In this document: in pieces, positions 36,001 to 42,205 of the stretch | Position numbering within the stretch: position 1 is the stretch's first letter | Layout: each line of letters opens with the position of its first letter | Source of the DNA: Eubacteriaceae bacterium UBA6119 | GTDB taxonomy: Bacteria > Bacillota > Clostridia > Eubacteriales > UBA1433 | DNA length: 64,000 nt | Direction of reading: 5' to 3' | Assembly: GCA_002423395.1 (NCBI GenBank) | Contig: DIVZ01000005.1 | Span: 639,257 to 703,256, forward strand | Notes under the pieces: model-generated | The model's database searches: none | What the model saw: the letters and a program-made list of their open reading frames with translations, nothing else | What the model was told of the DNA's origin: nothing | Made by a program: the position numbers and the translations under genes

Positions 36001-36480
36001 ACGGATTATGACGATCTGGTCGAAAACGCTACATATTATTATAAAGTAAAAGCTTATTTACTTGTCGGCAGCACAAAAGTATACGGAAACGATTCAAATG
36101 TGCAAAGTGTAACAACTAAATATTTGCCTGATTTCGATGCGATACCGCCAAGCACAAATTTAACCAATATAAGTTATATTACAATACAAGTCGTTAATTA
36201 CGGTACTCTTCCGTTGACAATTTATAACTATATAGAAGATGACGCGTATATTATAAACGATGACTTTTATACTTTAACATTGGTTAACGAAAGCAACAAT
36301 CCGATAGAGTCAATTGTAATCTCGCCGGGAAGCACGAAAAATATAAGGTTCAAAGTTGATAACCCTCCTGTGCAATATACTTTGGGGGATACTATTTGGT
36401 TTGACTTTGCTTATGACGGAGTATCATATTGGGCAGATACTGATTATTACTACGGTACATGGTATTTCCCTTATCAATAA
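27091..36480 (+). CDS. Giant secreted multi-repeat protein: LRR, InlB-type and 19 fibronectin-III-like domains
   Basis: About 3,129 residues. Order: signal peptide (1-27, ending VLA); BspA-type LRRs (about 50-245); InlB B-repeat (250-317); LRRs (325-495); four B-repeats (499-780); a different LRR block with regular Cys/Leu/Asn positions such as LTQLNCGGNELTEFDLS (790-1010); two B-repeats (1056-1195); a bacterial-repeat module (1197-1268); 19 FN3-like domains of about 92 residues (1270-3008); and a unique 120-residue end. No LPXTG or membrane anchor is visible. ATG 27091 is chosen because GAGG (27081-27084) is spaced for it. It is probably an adhesin or matrix protein. It has its own terminator. 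Confidence 0.9.
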   Translation: MKVVKKITVFLLIFAMLASFMPYSVLAEETLGSDGAYEWIDNGSTISITNYIGSETNVTIPSELSGKPVTEIQGGAFSEKSVVNVTIPDSVTNIGQNAFFASASLQSVQLPDSINDINGETFRGCTSLQSIVIPNSVTNISFAAFKDCSSLSSVTFSNTLQSIGQRAFMGCTSLGSISLPLSVQGVGPDVFSDCTSLQSVYIYNPAMDFDTSEDENVFDNAPLTNGIYGYESSTAETYATSIGKTFHALYTVTFNSNGGSSVSSMIKTDGSKITKPTDPTKTNYSFEGWYTDNETFADVWDFAADTVTVDVTLFAKWHENGTPYSNGTYEWDINEDNISVRITKYIGLDTTVTIPSTLGGKSVTNIAGESFIGNTTIQSVVIPDSVTQIGFTAFKNCTSLSSVTLSDALEYIGQSAFEGCTSLSTISFPASMIGAGNDSFKGCTSLSHVYVYSDDMGFGELGENNNIFDGAQILYGIFAYEDSTGQTFAETFEYPFHALYTVGFDTNGGGDIDNIIIATGSTISRPADPQKDDYTFQGWYTDDDTFADEWDFDHDIVTSDIILHAKWVAASYVVSFESNGGGTVDSVNANYNTTITAPAAPAKTGYTFAGWYKEEALTNAWDFENDKVTQTITLYAKWNCIVTFNSNGGSAVDAMTAEYNKTIIEPKAPVKDSKIFEGWYTDNNTFENAWDFAYDNVTQNITLYAKWIDRNYTVTFNSNGGNKVAPINSITYGSKITQPANPTMSGYIFKGWYLDDTYYYQWNFSEYRISGNTTLYARWLKVGYNENDYLKMQRFLNSPSTWEGHSNGMLLNDYYDQNNPDTWTITWSTASPKRIEQVVFPSGYNKAYHLSGTIDISNFSSLTNFNCNYHEVSSIDASNCTLLELLDCYSNNLIELNINNCTSLTQLNCGGNELTEFDLSTNIALSSLSCYSNDLEALDLSNNINLYTIQCQDNQLASLDISTNNNKLEYISSSGNPFKHIKLKVLNNVKDIYVIGNGYIYLTANSADYGSQSYVYAAPYSGSSVKNWVDGTTANPPGSQYMLGNITSSTLTAVFTTSAVSFESNGGSYVSNINANYDTTITKPTDPTKSGSVFMGWYKEPEFINQWNFATDKVTDNITIYAKWDKNNVTFDSWGGSEVEGINGVPYGSTIAKPANPTMEDCTFAGWYDVNYEPWDFDTDVVTKDITLYADWEYDTCNISAVSNNTSYGTVYGSGTYLKNSSAVIIAEPKAGYLFLKWTEGGREISNDTVYMLNATSNRNLTAVFASNQAPVLTSAVSSSYKSILLNWNAVTNSSGYEIWRSTSSTSGFAKIAQTDSAGYTDDNLTTGINYYYEIRAFYTIGPNTVYSPYSAVKYAKPIPATPNITVSQTSYNSLTISWNAIEGATGYKVYRSTSASGTYTALTPTTSTSLISTGLATGTTYYYKVLAYRTEGSVITNSAYSAVKSAKPIPTTPIATAVSAGYNSVKVFWNIVPGATGYTVYRSSSATEGFASIATVTSTTYTHASLAMGTTYYYKVAAYRTVGTTKVYGLQSEATSAVPIPSTPAPTAVSTGYTSIKVSWPAVSGATGYKIYKTDENGQVLSTLAENLTSPLYTQDELTTNQMYYYKVVAFRTVSGIETLSSDSAIVSAKPVPSAPTGLTAASAGYNSTNLSWNEVAGAEGYALMRSTSLNGLYIRINSGTFISCTDNNLTTGTTYYYKVYAYINGTPDEIKGDDSVTVSVKPIPATPVITVTPTQYNSLSISWEAIAGASGYKVYRSTSKTGTYAYVAPVTAGTSYTNTGLATGTTYYYKVLAYTTEGSVTTNSLYSAYKYAKVIPSAPIATAASYNYNSLKISWPKVSGASGYTIYRCATETGTYAALITTTSNSYVNTSLVTGGTYYYKVIAYRLVGTTKVYSAYSAITSAKVIPAAPVVKADNYSYTSNIITWSAISGATGYEVYLTDITGTDETLLSDNTANNKINYTHSSLTTNQTYYYKVKAYRTVGANKVYSNFSAVVSSKPIPTAPTASVLLNTYNSLNIKWNKIDGADKYEIRRSNSSTGSFEKVGEADSDATNYIDTSLTTSSTYYYKVVAVVGTDVYGDESAVVSAKVLPAAPVVTVSPTAYNSLSLSWNSQDGVTGYRIYRSTSKTGTYTLIKTITDGSTSFVNTGLAAGTTYYYKLIAYRTDGAVTTLSPYSAVKSAKVIPAAPTGVSAASASYNSIKVTWDKVSGASGYTVYRATSETGTYTTLATITTNIYTSTALTTGTTYYYKVAAYRLAGTTKVYGTASDITSAYPKPAIPAPSAQSAGYTSVKITWPIALGASGYEIYQTDENGEITKTLDENVTAVTYTDTGLTTNQTYYYKVKSYKTTTSGKVYGDFSVVVNAIPIPSTPVIKVTLNSYNSLNINWEAIDGADKYEVWRNTASTGDFTKIGESDTNSYLDSSLTTGATYYYQVRAYIEGTSNIYSNYSAAASLKVTPTTPIITVTPNTYNSLSISWEEVSGATGYMIYRATSSAGTYTRVYTAGAGETSYINSPLATGSTYYYKVLAFVTEGTVTTNSAYSAVKSAKVKPAAPTGAAAASASYTSIKITWNKVDGASGYTVYRLASNGTYPSIATVTGINSTTYTNTGLITGTTYTYKVAAYRLVGTTKVYGDYSEIVSAWPKPAAPAPTAVSAGYNSVLISWPAVGGASGYEIWDNAEHKIGETTTAVSYPINGLTAGTEYSYKVRAYKTAGTDRLYGDYSVVVSATPIPATPIITAVTPATYNSLNITWSAIAGADKYEILRSTSSTGSYTSIDSITDTIYEDKDLTIGGTYYYKVKAYIEGTPNNIYSLESAAKSATVVLPAPSSPAAETASATSINLTWSAVGGAEGYYIYRSTSATGTYNFVNATSLTNYTDTGRTTGTTYYYKLKSFTTIEGNAVTSAYSAVVSAKATLLAPILTATLGGYNSVDLKWNIISGAVGYTVYRSTSLNGSYVLIETVTGDNEYTDYDDLVENATYYYKVKAYLLVGSTKVYGNDSNVQSVTTKYLPDFDAIPPSTNLTNISYITIQVVNYGTLPLTIYNYIEDDAYIINDDFYTLTLVNESNNPIESIVISPGSTKNIRFKVDNPPVQYTLGDTIWFDFAYDGVSYWADTDYYYGTWYFPYQ
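30898..36117 (+). repeat. Nineteen tandem FN3-coding repeats with a four-domain superunit
   Basis: Each unit of about 275 bases encodes SYNSLxISW...GASGYxVYRSTS...TTYYYKVxAY. The second to seventeenth domains fall into four types in fixed order, repeated four times, then types 1 and 2 again. Type-1 domains start at 31174, 32272, 33373, 34474 and 35572, spacings of 1098, 1101, 1101 and 1098 bases. The string ACATACTACTATAAAGT recurs through the array. Confidence 0.88.
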
Positions 36481-36489
36481 AACTTTAGC

Positions 36490-36521
36490 AAAAAACCCTT
36501 CCTTTAATGGAAGGGTTTTTT
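36490..36521 (+). terminator. Terminator of the giant gene
   Basis: A 12-bp perfect stem AAAAACCCTTCC / GGAAGGGTTTTT (36491-36502, 36509-36520) with loop TTTAAT and a T run. Confidence 0.9.
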
Positions 36522-36600
36522 AATGCGAAGATTAATCAAAATTTATAATATAAATTAAAATAATATTTAGTTAATGTTGATAAATACTTATATAAATATA

Positions 36601-36654
36601 TTGAAGTTATATATACAATATGCTAATATGACTACATAGCGAACAAGCGAACAA
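36601..36654 (+). promoter_or_regulatory. Promoter and direct repeat upstream of the dehydratase gene
   Basis: TTGAAG (36601-36606), a 17-base spacer and TAATAT (36624-36629). The predicted transcript start is followed by two adjacent copies of GCGAACAA (36639-36646, 36647-36654), a candidate regulator site. Confidence 0.45.
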
Positions 36655-36683
36655 ATATATTGAAAATGAGGAGGAATAAAAAT

Positions 36684-37877
36684 ATGAAAATAACCAAAAT
36701 TGATGTTTTTCAGGTAAACAGCCCCGATGATCCTATTTGGAAACCAGTGCTTTGCCGTATATATACAGATGAAGGCATATACGGAGACGGCGAAGCCGCA
36801 ATGGCTTACGGAATAGCTTCATCAGGAGCTTTCGGTATGGTGCAGGACCTTGCCAATTATATAATGGGAATGAACCCGCTTGAAAACGAAGTAATATGGC
36901 AGAAAATGTACCGATCCACTTTCTGGGGACAAAACGGAGGCGGAGTTTTCACGGCGGCTATGAGCGCTATCGATATCGCGCTTTGGGACATAAGAGGCAA
37001 ATATTATAATACTCCAATATATATGCTGCTCGGCGGTAAATTACGAGACAATATACGCTGTTACGCATCTCAACTGCAATTCGGCTGGCAGGACAACATG
37101 GGCGCAATGTTTTCAATTGACGATTATATTTGGGCTGCAAAAGAAGCCGTTAAGCAGGGCTATGATTGCATTAAGGTAGATTTTTTATGGTTTAAACCTG
37201 AGGGAGGAAAATACAGCGATGGTGAGCGCACTACTTTACTGCATCCCAAAACAATGGAAGTGGTGTTACAGCGCCTTAAAGCTATGCGTGAAGCTGTTGG
37301 TCCTTATGTTGACATTATTATGGAAAACCACTCGTTTACAGACGCGCAGTCAGCAGTTCAGCTTGCAAGAGCGGTAGAACCCTATAACATTTATTATTTT
37401 GAAGAGCCTAACACTCCGGACGCTCAGACCGCAAAATATATAAGCGAAAAGACAAATATTCCTATAGCGAACGGAGAACGCATTTTTACACGATGGCAAT
37501 ACGCAAAATTTTTTCAGAACAATACAATGCAGGTAGCACAGCCTGATATCGGAACTTGCGGCGGAATTACGGAAGTTAAAAAAGTATGCGATCTCGCGTA
37601 TATTTACGATGTTGCGGTTCAGGTGCACGCTTGCGGAAGTCCGTTATCCACGGCGGCGGCATTGCATGTTGAAGCGGCGATACCGAATTTCATAATACAT
37701 GAACATCATATAGTAAACTTAACACCTGCTAATAAGAGACTCTGCAAATACGATTATCAGCCGGAAAACGGAAAATACAAAATACCGGAAAAACCTGGTC
37801 TTGGAAATGAGTTATCGGATTATGTACTAAATGAATGTACTAAAGTGACTATAGAAAGCAATAAGTTCGCATGGTGA
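36684..37877 (+). CDS. Enolase-superfamily acid-sugar dehydratase (mandelate racemase/muconate lactonizing family)
   Basis: 397 residues. It likely dehydrates a sugar acid in the cytoplasm. The N-terminal capping domain contains GIYGDGEAAM and ALWDIRGKYYNTPIYMLLGG. The barrel has a KxD pair in CIKVDF, metal ligands in MENHS, FEEPNTP and NGERIFTRW, and a catalytic His in VQVHACGSP. GERIFTRW and the His segment recall D-galactonate dehydratase, but specificity cannot be assigned. The ATG at 36684 follows a GAGGAGG ribosome-binding site. The next gene is a GntR/FCD regulator, the usual partner of sugar-acid catabolism; no transporter or aldolase is adjacent. Confidence 0.85.
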   Translation: MKITKIDVFQVNSPDDPIWKPVLCRIYTDEGIYGDGEAAMAYGIASSGAFGMVQDLANYIMGMNPLENEVIWQKMYRSTFWGQNGGGVFTAAMSAIDIALWDIRGKYYNTPIYMLLGGKLRDNIRCYASQLQFGWQDNMGAMFSIDDYIWAAKEAVKQGYDCIKVDFLWFKPEGGKYSDGERTTLLHPKTMEVVLQRLKAMREAVGPYVDIIMENHSFTDAQSAVQLARAVEPYNIYYFEEPNTPDAQTAKYISEKTNIPIANGERIFTRWQYAKFFQNNTMQVAQPDIGTCGGITEVKKVCDLAYIYDVAVQVHACGSPLSTAAALHVEAAIPNFIIHEHHIVNLTPANKRLCKYDYQPENGKYKIPEKPGLGNELSDYVLNECTKVTIESNKFAW

Positions 37878-37950
37878 TATAGTTTTATCAAATAAAATTA
37901 TAATGGTTTAAAAGTCATAAAATAAAGTAAATTCAATTATTAATAAAGGC

Positions 37951-37980
37951 TCAAAGTTTTTTCTGCTTTGATTCTTTTAT
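37951..37980 (+). terminator. Weak terminator after the dehydratase gene
   Basis: Stem TCAAAG / CTTTGA (37951-37956, 37966-37971), then TTCTTTTATTTTT. Confidence 0.45.
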
Positions 37981-37982
37981 TT

Positions 37983-38024
37983 TTACAATTTGTAATTGAT
38001 TATTTACAGCATTTAAAATATAAT
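37983..38024 (+). promoter_or_regulatory. Promoter and possible operator of the GntR gene
   Basis: TTGATT (37996-38001), a 17-base spacer and a perfect TATAAT (38019-38024). Just upstream is the inverted repeat TTACA-ATT-TGTAA (37983-37995), a plausible autoregulatory site. Confidence 0.45.
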
Positions 38025-38057
38025 TTAGCAAGCTTAGTTTGAAAGGCAGATTTTGCA

Positions 38058-38798
38058 ATGGCAGAAAAAAACAAGATGAAAATAGAGAAAATATCTGTTG
38101 TCGACCAAGTGGTTGATAAAATTAAACAGACAATAATAAGCGATAAATACAAAGTTGGGGACAAACTTCCTTCCGAGACGGAAATGGCGCAATTATACGG
38201 CGTTAATCGTCTTAGTGTGAGAATGGCCTTTCAGAAGCTGAGCACACTTGGCGTCATTGAGACAAAAGTGGGAGACGGTTCGTATGTAAGAGATTTTTCA
38301 ATGTATCCTATAATCAATGAGATTGTCGATTTTTACAACGGTCAGGAAAGATTAGAAGAAATTCAGCAGATGCGCAGGCTATTGGAACATGAATGCGTGG
38401 CGAGGGCAATGAAACTTGCTACTGACGAAGAAAAATGCGAATTAAAACGATGTCTTGACAGATATCATAAAATCCGTGATTTAATGCTTGATAGTGAGAG
38501 TGAATTGTTTTTTGAACAGACAATCGACGCGGATTTGGAATTTCATTCTCAGATAGTTCGAATGTCTCATAATCGTTTATATGAAGAGATATATTATATG
38601 GTGCAAAAGCTTATACGCTCGCATATTTCGATACTAATGAAAAAAAGGCGTATATGGATGAAACAGCTTGGAAATGAACTGCGTGACGGGCATGATTATA
38701 TATATGAGGAAATCTGCAAAGGCAATATTTCCGCAGCTCAAAGGCTCATAGATGAAATGGTTGACATAATACCGCCCCAAGATCAGCCCGAACAATAA
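38058..38798 (+). CDS. GntR-family regulator, FadR/FCD subfamily
   Basis: 246 residues. The N-terminal winged helix (VVDKIKQTIISDKYKVGDKLPSETEMA is split here as VVDKIKQTII and GDKLPSETEMA, then YGVNRLSVRMAFQKL) is GntR-type. The C-terminal all-helical FCD domain carries metal or effector His/Asp residues in DADLEFHSQIV and a later HDYIYEEICKGN. Members respond to organic or sugar acids. It follows the dehydratase after 180 bases with its own promoter, so it probably controls that gene. GAAAGG serves as ribosome-binding site. Confidence 0.88.
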   Translation: MAEKNKMKIEKISVVDQVVDKIKQTIISDKYKVGDKLPSETEMAQLYGVNRLSVRMAFQKLSTLGVIETKVGDGSYVRDFSMYPIINEIVDFYNGQERLEEIQQMRRLLEHECVARAMKLATDEEKCELKRCLDRYHKIRDLMLDSESELFFEQTIDADLEFHSQIVRMSHNRLYEEIYYMVQKLIRSHISILMKKRRIWMKQLGNELRDGHDYIYEEICKGNISAAQRLIDEMVDIIPPQDQPEQ

Positions 38799-38815
38799 AT
38801 ATAATTTTATTTAAT

Positions 38816-38848
38816 AAAAAATACCTTTTAATTTAAAAGGTATTTTTG
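38816..38848. terminator. Bidirectional terminator between gntR and wecB
   Basis: Stem ATACCTTTT / AAAAGGTAT (38821-38829, 38835-38843), flanked by A and T runs, serving both convergent genes. Confidence 0.85.
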
Positions 38849-38853
38849 TTATA

Positions 38854-39951
38854 TTATATATTTTCACATATAATATCGGCTATTCTTTTGGAAGCGTACC
38901 CGTCGCCGTATGGGTTAGAAGCGTGGCTCATTTTCAGATATTCTTCATTCTCATTTAAAAGCAGTTTAAAATTATTATAAATTTCCTCTTCATGCGTCCC
39001 TACAACTTTTAACGTGCCCGCGCCTACTCCTTCAGGTCTTTCCGTTGTATCTCTAAGCACAAGCACCGGTTTTCCGAGCGATGGCGCTTCTTCCTGTATG
39101 CCTCCGCTGTCCGTTAAAATCAGATAAGCCCTAGACATAAAATTATGAAAATCCAAAACGTCCAATGGCTCTATAATTTTAATTCTTTCACAGTCACCGA
39201 ATATATTGTCGGCTGACTCTCTGATAAGCGGATTCAGATGAACGGGGTAGACGACTTTTATATCGGGCGTTTCAATTAATACTCTTTTAATAGCCCTGAA
39301 TATTCGTTCTAAAGGTTCCCCGATATTTTCTCTTCTGTGGGCCGTCATTAAAACCAATCTGCTATTCTGAGCCCAAGAAAGAACAGGATGAGAATAATCG
39401 GCTTTAACGGTTGTTTTCAAAGCGTCAATAGCAGTATTCCCGGTTATATATATTGATTCTGAGTTTTTTCCTTCGTTTAAAAGATTTTGTTTTGCTTGCT
39501 TTGTTGGAGCGAAATGATATTTTGCGATAAGTCCTACAGCCTGACGGTTAAATTCTTCAGGGAAGGGAGAGTATATGTTGTTCGTCCTTAATCCCGCTTC
39601 AACGTGTCCGACCGGAATTTTTAAATAAAAGCACGTTAATGCAGTAACAAATGTAGTTGTAGTATCTCCGTGTACCAAAACTAAATCGGGTTTTTCTTTT
39701 TCCAATATTTCTTTTATACCAATTAGTATATTATCTGTGATATCAAAAAGAGTTTGTTTATTTTTCATTATGCAAAGGTCATAATCAGGCACTACATTAA
39801 AGCAATCAAGCACTTGCGCTAGCATTTGACGATGCTGTCCTGTTACGCATACTTTTATTTCAAGCTGAGGTCTTTCTTTAAGCTCTTCTATTAACGGGCA
39901 CATTTTAATTGCCTCAGGTCTTGTTCCGAAAACTATCATTATTTTATACAT
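38854..39951 (-). CDS. wecB: UDP-N-acetylglucosamine 2-epimerase (non-hydrolysing)
   Basis: Interconverts UDP-GlcNAc and UDP-ManNAc for teichoic acid or capsule synthesis. The 365 residues match WecB/MnaA. Segments seen are FGTRPEAIKM, VTGQHRQML, VHGDTTTT, VEAGLRT, MTAHRRENIG, ILTDSGGIQEEAPSLGKPV and RPEGVGAGT. It is a single minus-strand gene, divergent from the two glycosyltransferases across a 545-base AT-rich gap. Confidence 0.96.
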   Translation of the reverse strand: MYKIMIVFGTRPEAIKMCPLIEELKERPQLEIKVCVTGQHRQMLAQVLDCFNVVPDYDLCIMKNKQTLFDITDNILIGIKEILEKEKPDLVLVHGDTTTTFVTALTCFYLKIPVGHVEAGLRTNNIYSPFPEEFNRQAVGLIAKYHFAPTKQAKQNLLNEGKNSESIYITGNTAIDALKTTVKADYSHPVLSWAQNSRLVLMTAHRRENIGEPLERIFRAIKRVLIETPDIKVVYPVHLNPLIRESADNIFGDCERIKIIEPLDVLDFHNFMSRAYLILTDSGGIQEEAPSLGKPVLVLRDTTERPEGVGAGTLKVVGTHEEEIYNNFKLLLNENEEYLKMSHASNPYGDGYASKRIADIICENI

Positions 39952-40419
39952 ACTAAACCTTTGTAAACGGCATTTAACCGTTTAAATTCTTTCCCATTTA
40001 TTAGGCTGTATTATTAATTTAGATATATATTTAAATTTTATATTTATTACATATTTTATTATATTTTAAATTAAATTTCGATTTTTATTTACATTTTTAT
40101 TAAAACCTATAATATACTATAATAATATATATTATGTGTCAATAATTATATTAATTTGTCGACATAATTTATATATGGGCATATACTTTTAACAAAAATA
40201 ATAAATATTGCAAAATAATAACAAATAATATATACTATAAATTTAGAAATTAGTTTGTTAAAATTAAGTAAAATTTAATTATTTAAGAGGGGACTTTGGT
40301 GTAAAATCAAATACTGGAAAAAAATAATAAAGACAAAATAGATGTTCAATTAACGTGTAATATATCAGCCGAAACTGATGTCTAATAAGTAAAAATATAA
40401 AAAATATGATTTTTTTAAT
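39952..40419. other. AT-rich divergent intergenic region
   Basis: No gene is supported here. It must hold the wecB promoter (minus) and the glycosyltransferase promoter (plus). An 8-bp palindrome TGTCGACA lies at 40157-40164 and a small hairpin ATCAG/CTGAT near 40367-40382. No known riboswitch consensus was recognised. Confidence 0.5.
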
Positions 40420-40489
40420 GCCGATTTACAAATCGGCGAATAATATTTTAAAGTTTACTACAAAAAATAAATTTGTAGCCGATTGGGGA
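40420..40489 (+). promoter_or_regulatory. Candidate two-state RNA leader of the glycosyltransferase gene
   Basis: Hairpin 1: GCCGATT / AATCGGC (40420-40426, 40431-40437). Hairpin 2: CTACAAA / TTTGTAG (40458-40464, 40472-40478). A third element GCCGATT (40478-40484) can replace the first in pairing with AATCGGC, which would break hairpins 1 and 2 and put a stem directly against the GGGGA ribosome-binding site (40485-40489). Confidence 0.45.
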
Positions 40490-40496
40490 AATTTAA

Positions 40497-41909
40497 ATGG
40501 AAGATTTTATACTAAGTTTTACTGCAGTATTTCAAATTACGGTATTTGTAATTACTTTATATTTTTTAATTCTTGCTTTTTTCGGACTTTATAAAAAAAA
40601 GCACAAAAAAATTTTTAAACCCGAAAAAACATTTGCGCTTCTTGTAGCAGCTCATAATGAAGAGGCCGTAATAGCAAACATTATTGAAAGCTTAAAGATG
40701 CTTGATTATCCGAAAGAATTATACGATATTTTTATAATAGCCGATAACTGCAACGATGATACGGCTAAAATATCGAAAGGATTTAATGTCAATGTTTTGG
40801 AGCGTAATGACAGATGGAAAGTCGGTAAAGGTTATGCGCTTGAGTGGGCGTTTGAAAAAATATTCAATATGGAAAAGAAATATGACGCTGTTGCCGTATT
40901 TGACGCTGATAATATAATTTCGAAAAATTTCTTAACTGAAATGAATAATAAGATGATGGAAGGATACAAAGTAGTACAGGGCTATTTGGACAGCAAAAAT
41001 CCTCACGATACATGGATTACAGAATCATACTCTATATCGTTTTGGACTGCAAACAGAATATTTCAGCTTGCAAGAAACAATATTGGACTTTCCAATCAGC
41101 TGGGCGGAACCGGGTTCATTATCGAGACAAGCCTGCTAAAACAATTAGGGTGGGGCGCAACATGTCTTACCGAAGATCTGGAATTTACATGCAAGCTTGT
41201 TCTTAACGGCTATAAAGTAGGCTGGGCGCACGACGCGGTGGTATATGATGAAAAACCGCTTACGCTAAAACAGTCATGGAACCAGAGGAAAAGATGGATG
41301 CAGGGATTTTCGGACGTTGCTTCGAGATATTTTTTCCCGCTTATGAAAAAAGCGTTTACCAAATTTGATTTTATATCATTTGACTGTGCGCTATATTCAA
41401 TACAGCCGTTTATTACACTGCTGCTGGGATTATCCCTTCTATTGACGGTTATTCAAAACAATAACGAGCACGGCTTGAATATTTATGTTATAAACAATTT
41501 ACTGCCCGGATACATATGGAAAATTTTCAGTATTTTCCAATTCTTATTTACACCGTTTATTATGATTTTAGAGAAAAAAATCAGAAAATCGTTATTTGCA
41601 TTTTTAAGTCTGTATTCACTTAATATAATATTTTCCAGTTATATAATAGGCACTCGTCCGCCGTTCTTTCTTACGGCAATTGAAAATATTGTTTATATTT
41701 CAATATGTATATTGCTGACTTTAATAATACTGGGCAAAAAACCAGCGAAAATGTTTGTATGGTATATGTTATATAGTTTATACATTCTTACGTGGATTCC
41801 AATAACTATACAGGGAATTATACACAAAAACAAAAAAGTATGGAGCCATACAAAGCATACAAGAGCAATAAGTATACACGAAGTTACAGAATACGAGAAA
41901 AACGCTTAG
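40497..41909 (+). CDS. Membrane glycosyltransferase family 2 (processive type)
   Basis: 470 residues. An N-terminal membrane segment is followed by a GT2 catalytic domain: VAAHNEEAVI, DNCNDDT, FDADN (the DxD site), TEDLEF (catalytic Asp) and QRKRW (the QxxRW acceptor motif of processive enzymes). Three to five C-terminal membrane helices follow. This plan fits cellulose/hyaluronan/poly-GlcNAc synthase relatives, so it probably extends or exports a surface polysaccharide. The product is unknown. The ATG at 40497 follows a TTGGGGA ribosome-binding site that may be controlled by the leader. It diverges from wecB. Confidence 0.87.
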   Translation: MEDFILSFTAVFQITVFVITLYFLILAFFGLYKKKHKKIFKPEKTFALLVAAHNEEAVIANIIESLKMLDYPKELYDIFIIADNCNDDTAKISKGFNVNVLERNDRWKVGKGYALEWAFEKIFNMEKKYDAVAVFDADNIISKNFLTEMNNKMMEGYKVVQGYLDSKNPHDTWITESYSISFWTANRIFQLARNNIGLSNQLGGTGFIIETSLLKQLGWGATCLTEDLEFTCKLVLNGYKVGWAHDAVVYDEKPLTLKQSWNQRKRWMQGFSDVASRYFFPLMKKAFTKFDFISFDCALYSIQPFITLLLGLSLLLTVIQNNNEHGLNIYVINNLLPGYIWKIFSIFQFLFTPFIMILEKKIRKSLFAFLSLYSLNIIFSSYIIGTRPPFFLTAIENIVYISICILLTLIILGKKPAKMFVWYMLYSLYILTWIPITIQGIIHKNKKVWSHTKHTRAISIHEVTEYEKNA

Positions 41910-41933
41910 CGGTTTATAAAATTTGTAAATTTT

Positions 41934-41964
41934 AAAATTGTAGCATTTAGCTGCAATTTTTTAT
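41934..41964 (+). terminator. Terminator after the GT2 gene
   Basis: Stem AAATTGTAGC / GCTGCAATTT with one G-T pair, loop ATTTA, then TTTT. The remaining bases to 42205 are AT-rich with no feature I can support. Confidence 0.75.
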
Positions 41965-42205
41965 GTTTATACTAAAAATACGGATATTTATGGTAATATG
42001 GAAGATAATTTGATGTATAATGCAGTAATTTATTTCGTTGTTATTTATAAGTATATTAAGTCAAAGGTTTAAGAAATTTGTAAGAATTAAGAATAATAAA
42101 TTGTAAGTTTTATATTGTAACTTAAGTATTAGCAGGAAAGTATTTAGACTATATTTAAAAAAAGATTATCGCCAAAGAGTGTCAGAGAGAGTATAGAGCT
42201 GATAT

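Noticed and set aside
30898..36117. Regularly spaced repeats that could be read as a CRISPR or minisatellite array
   Set aside because: They lie in one open frame, have a period of about 275 bases and encode FN3-like domains; there are no short identical repeats with unique spacers and no cas genes.
22153..36480. Prophage or transposon
   Set aside because: No integrase, transposase, capsid, portal, terminase or inverted terminal repeats were found; only the ssrA 3' repeat hints at a past insertion.
40260..40420. Cyclic-di-GMP riboswitch ahead of the glycosyltransferase
   Set aside because: I compared it from memory with the GEMM-I and GEMM-II consensus features and found neither the conserved core nor the tetraloop-receptor elements.
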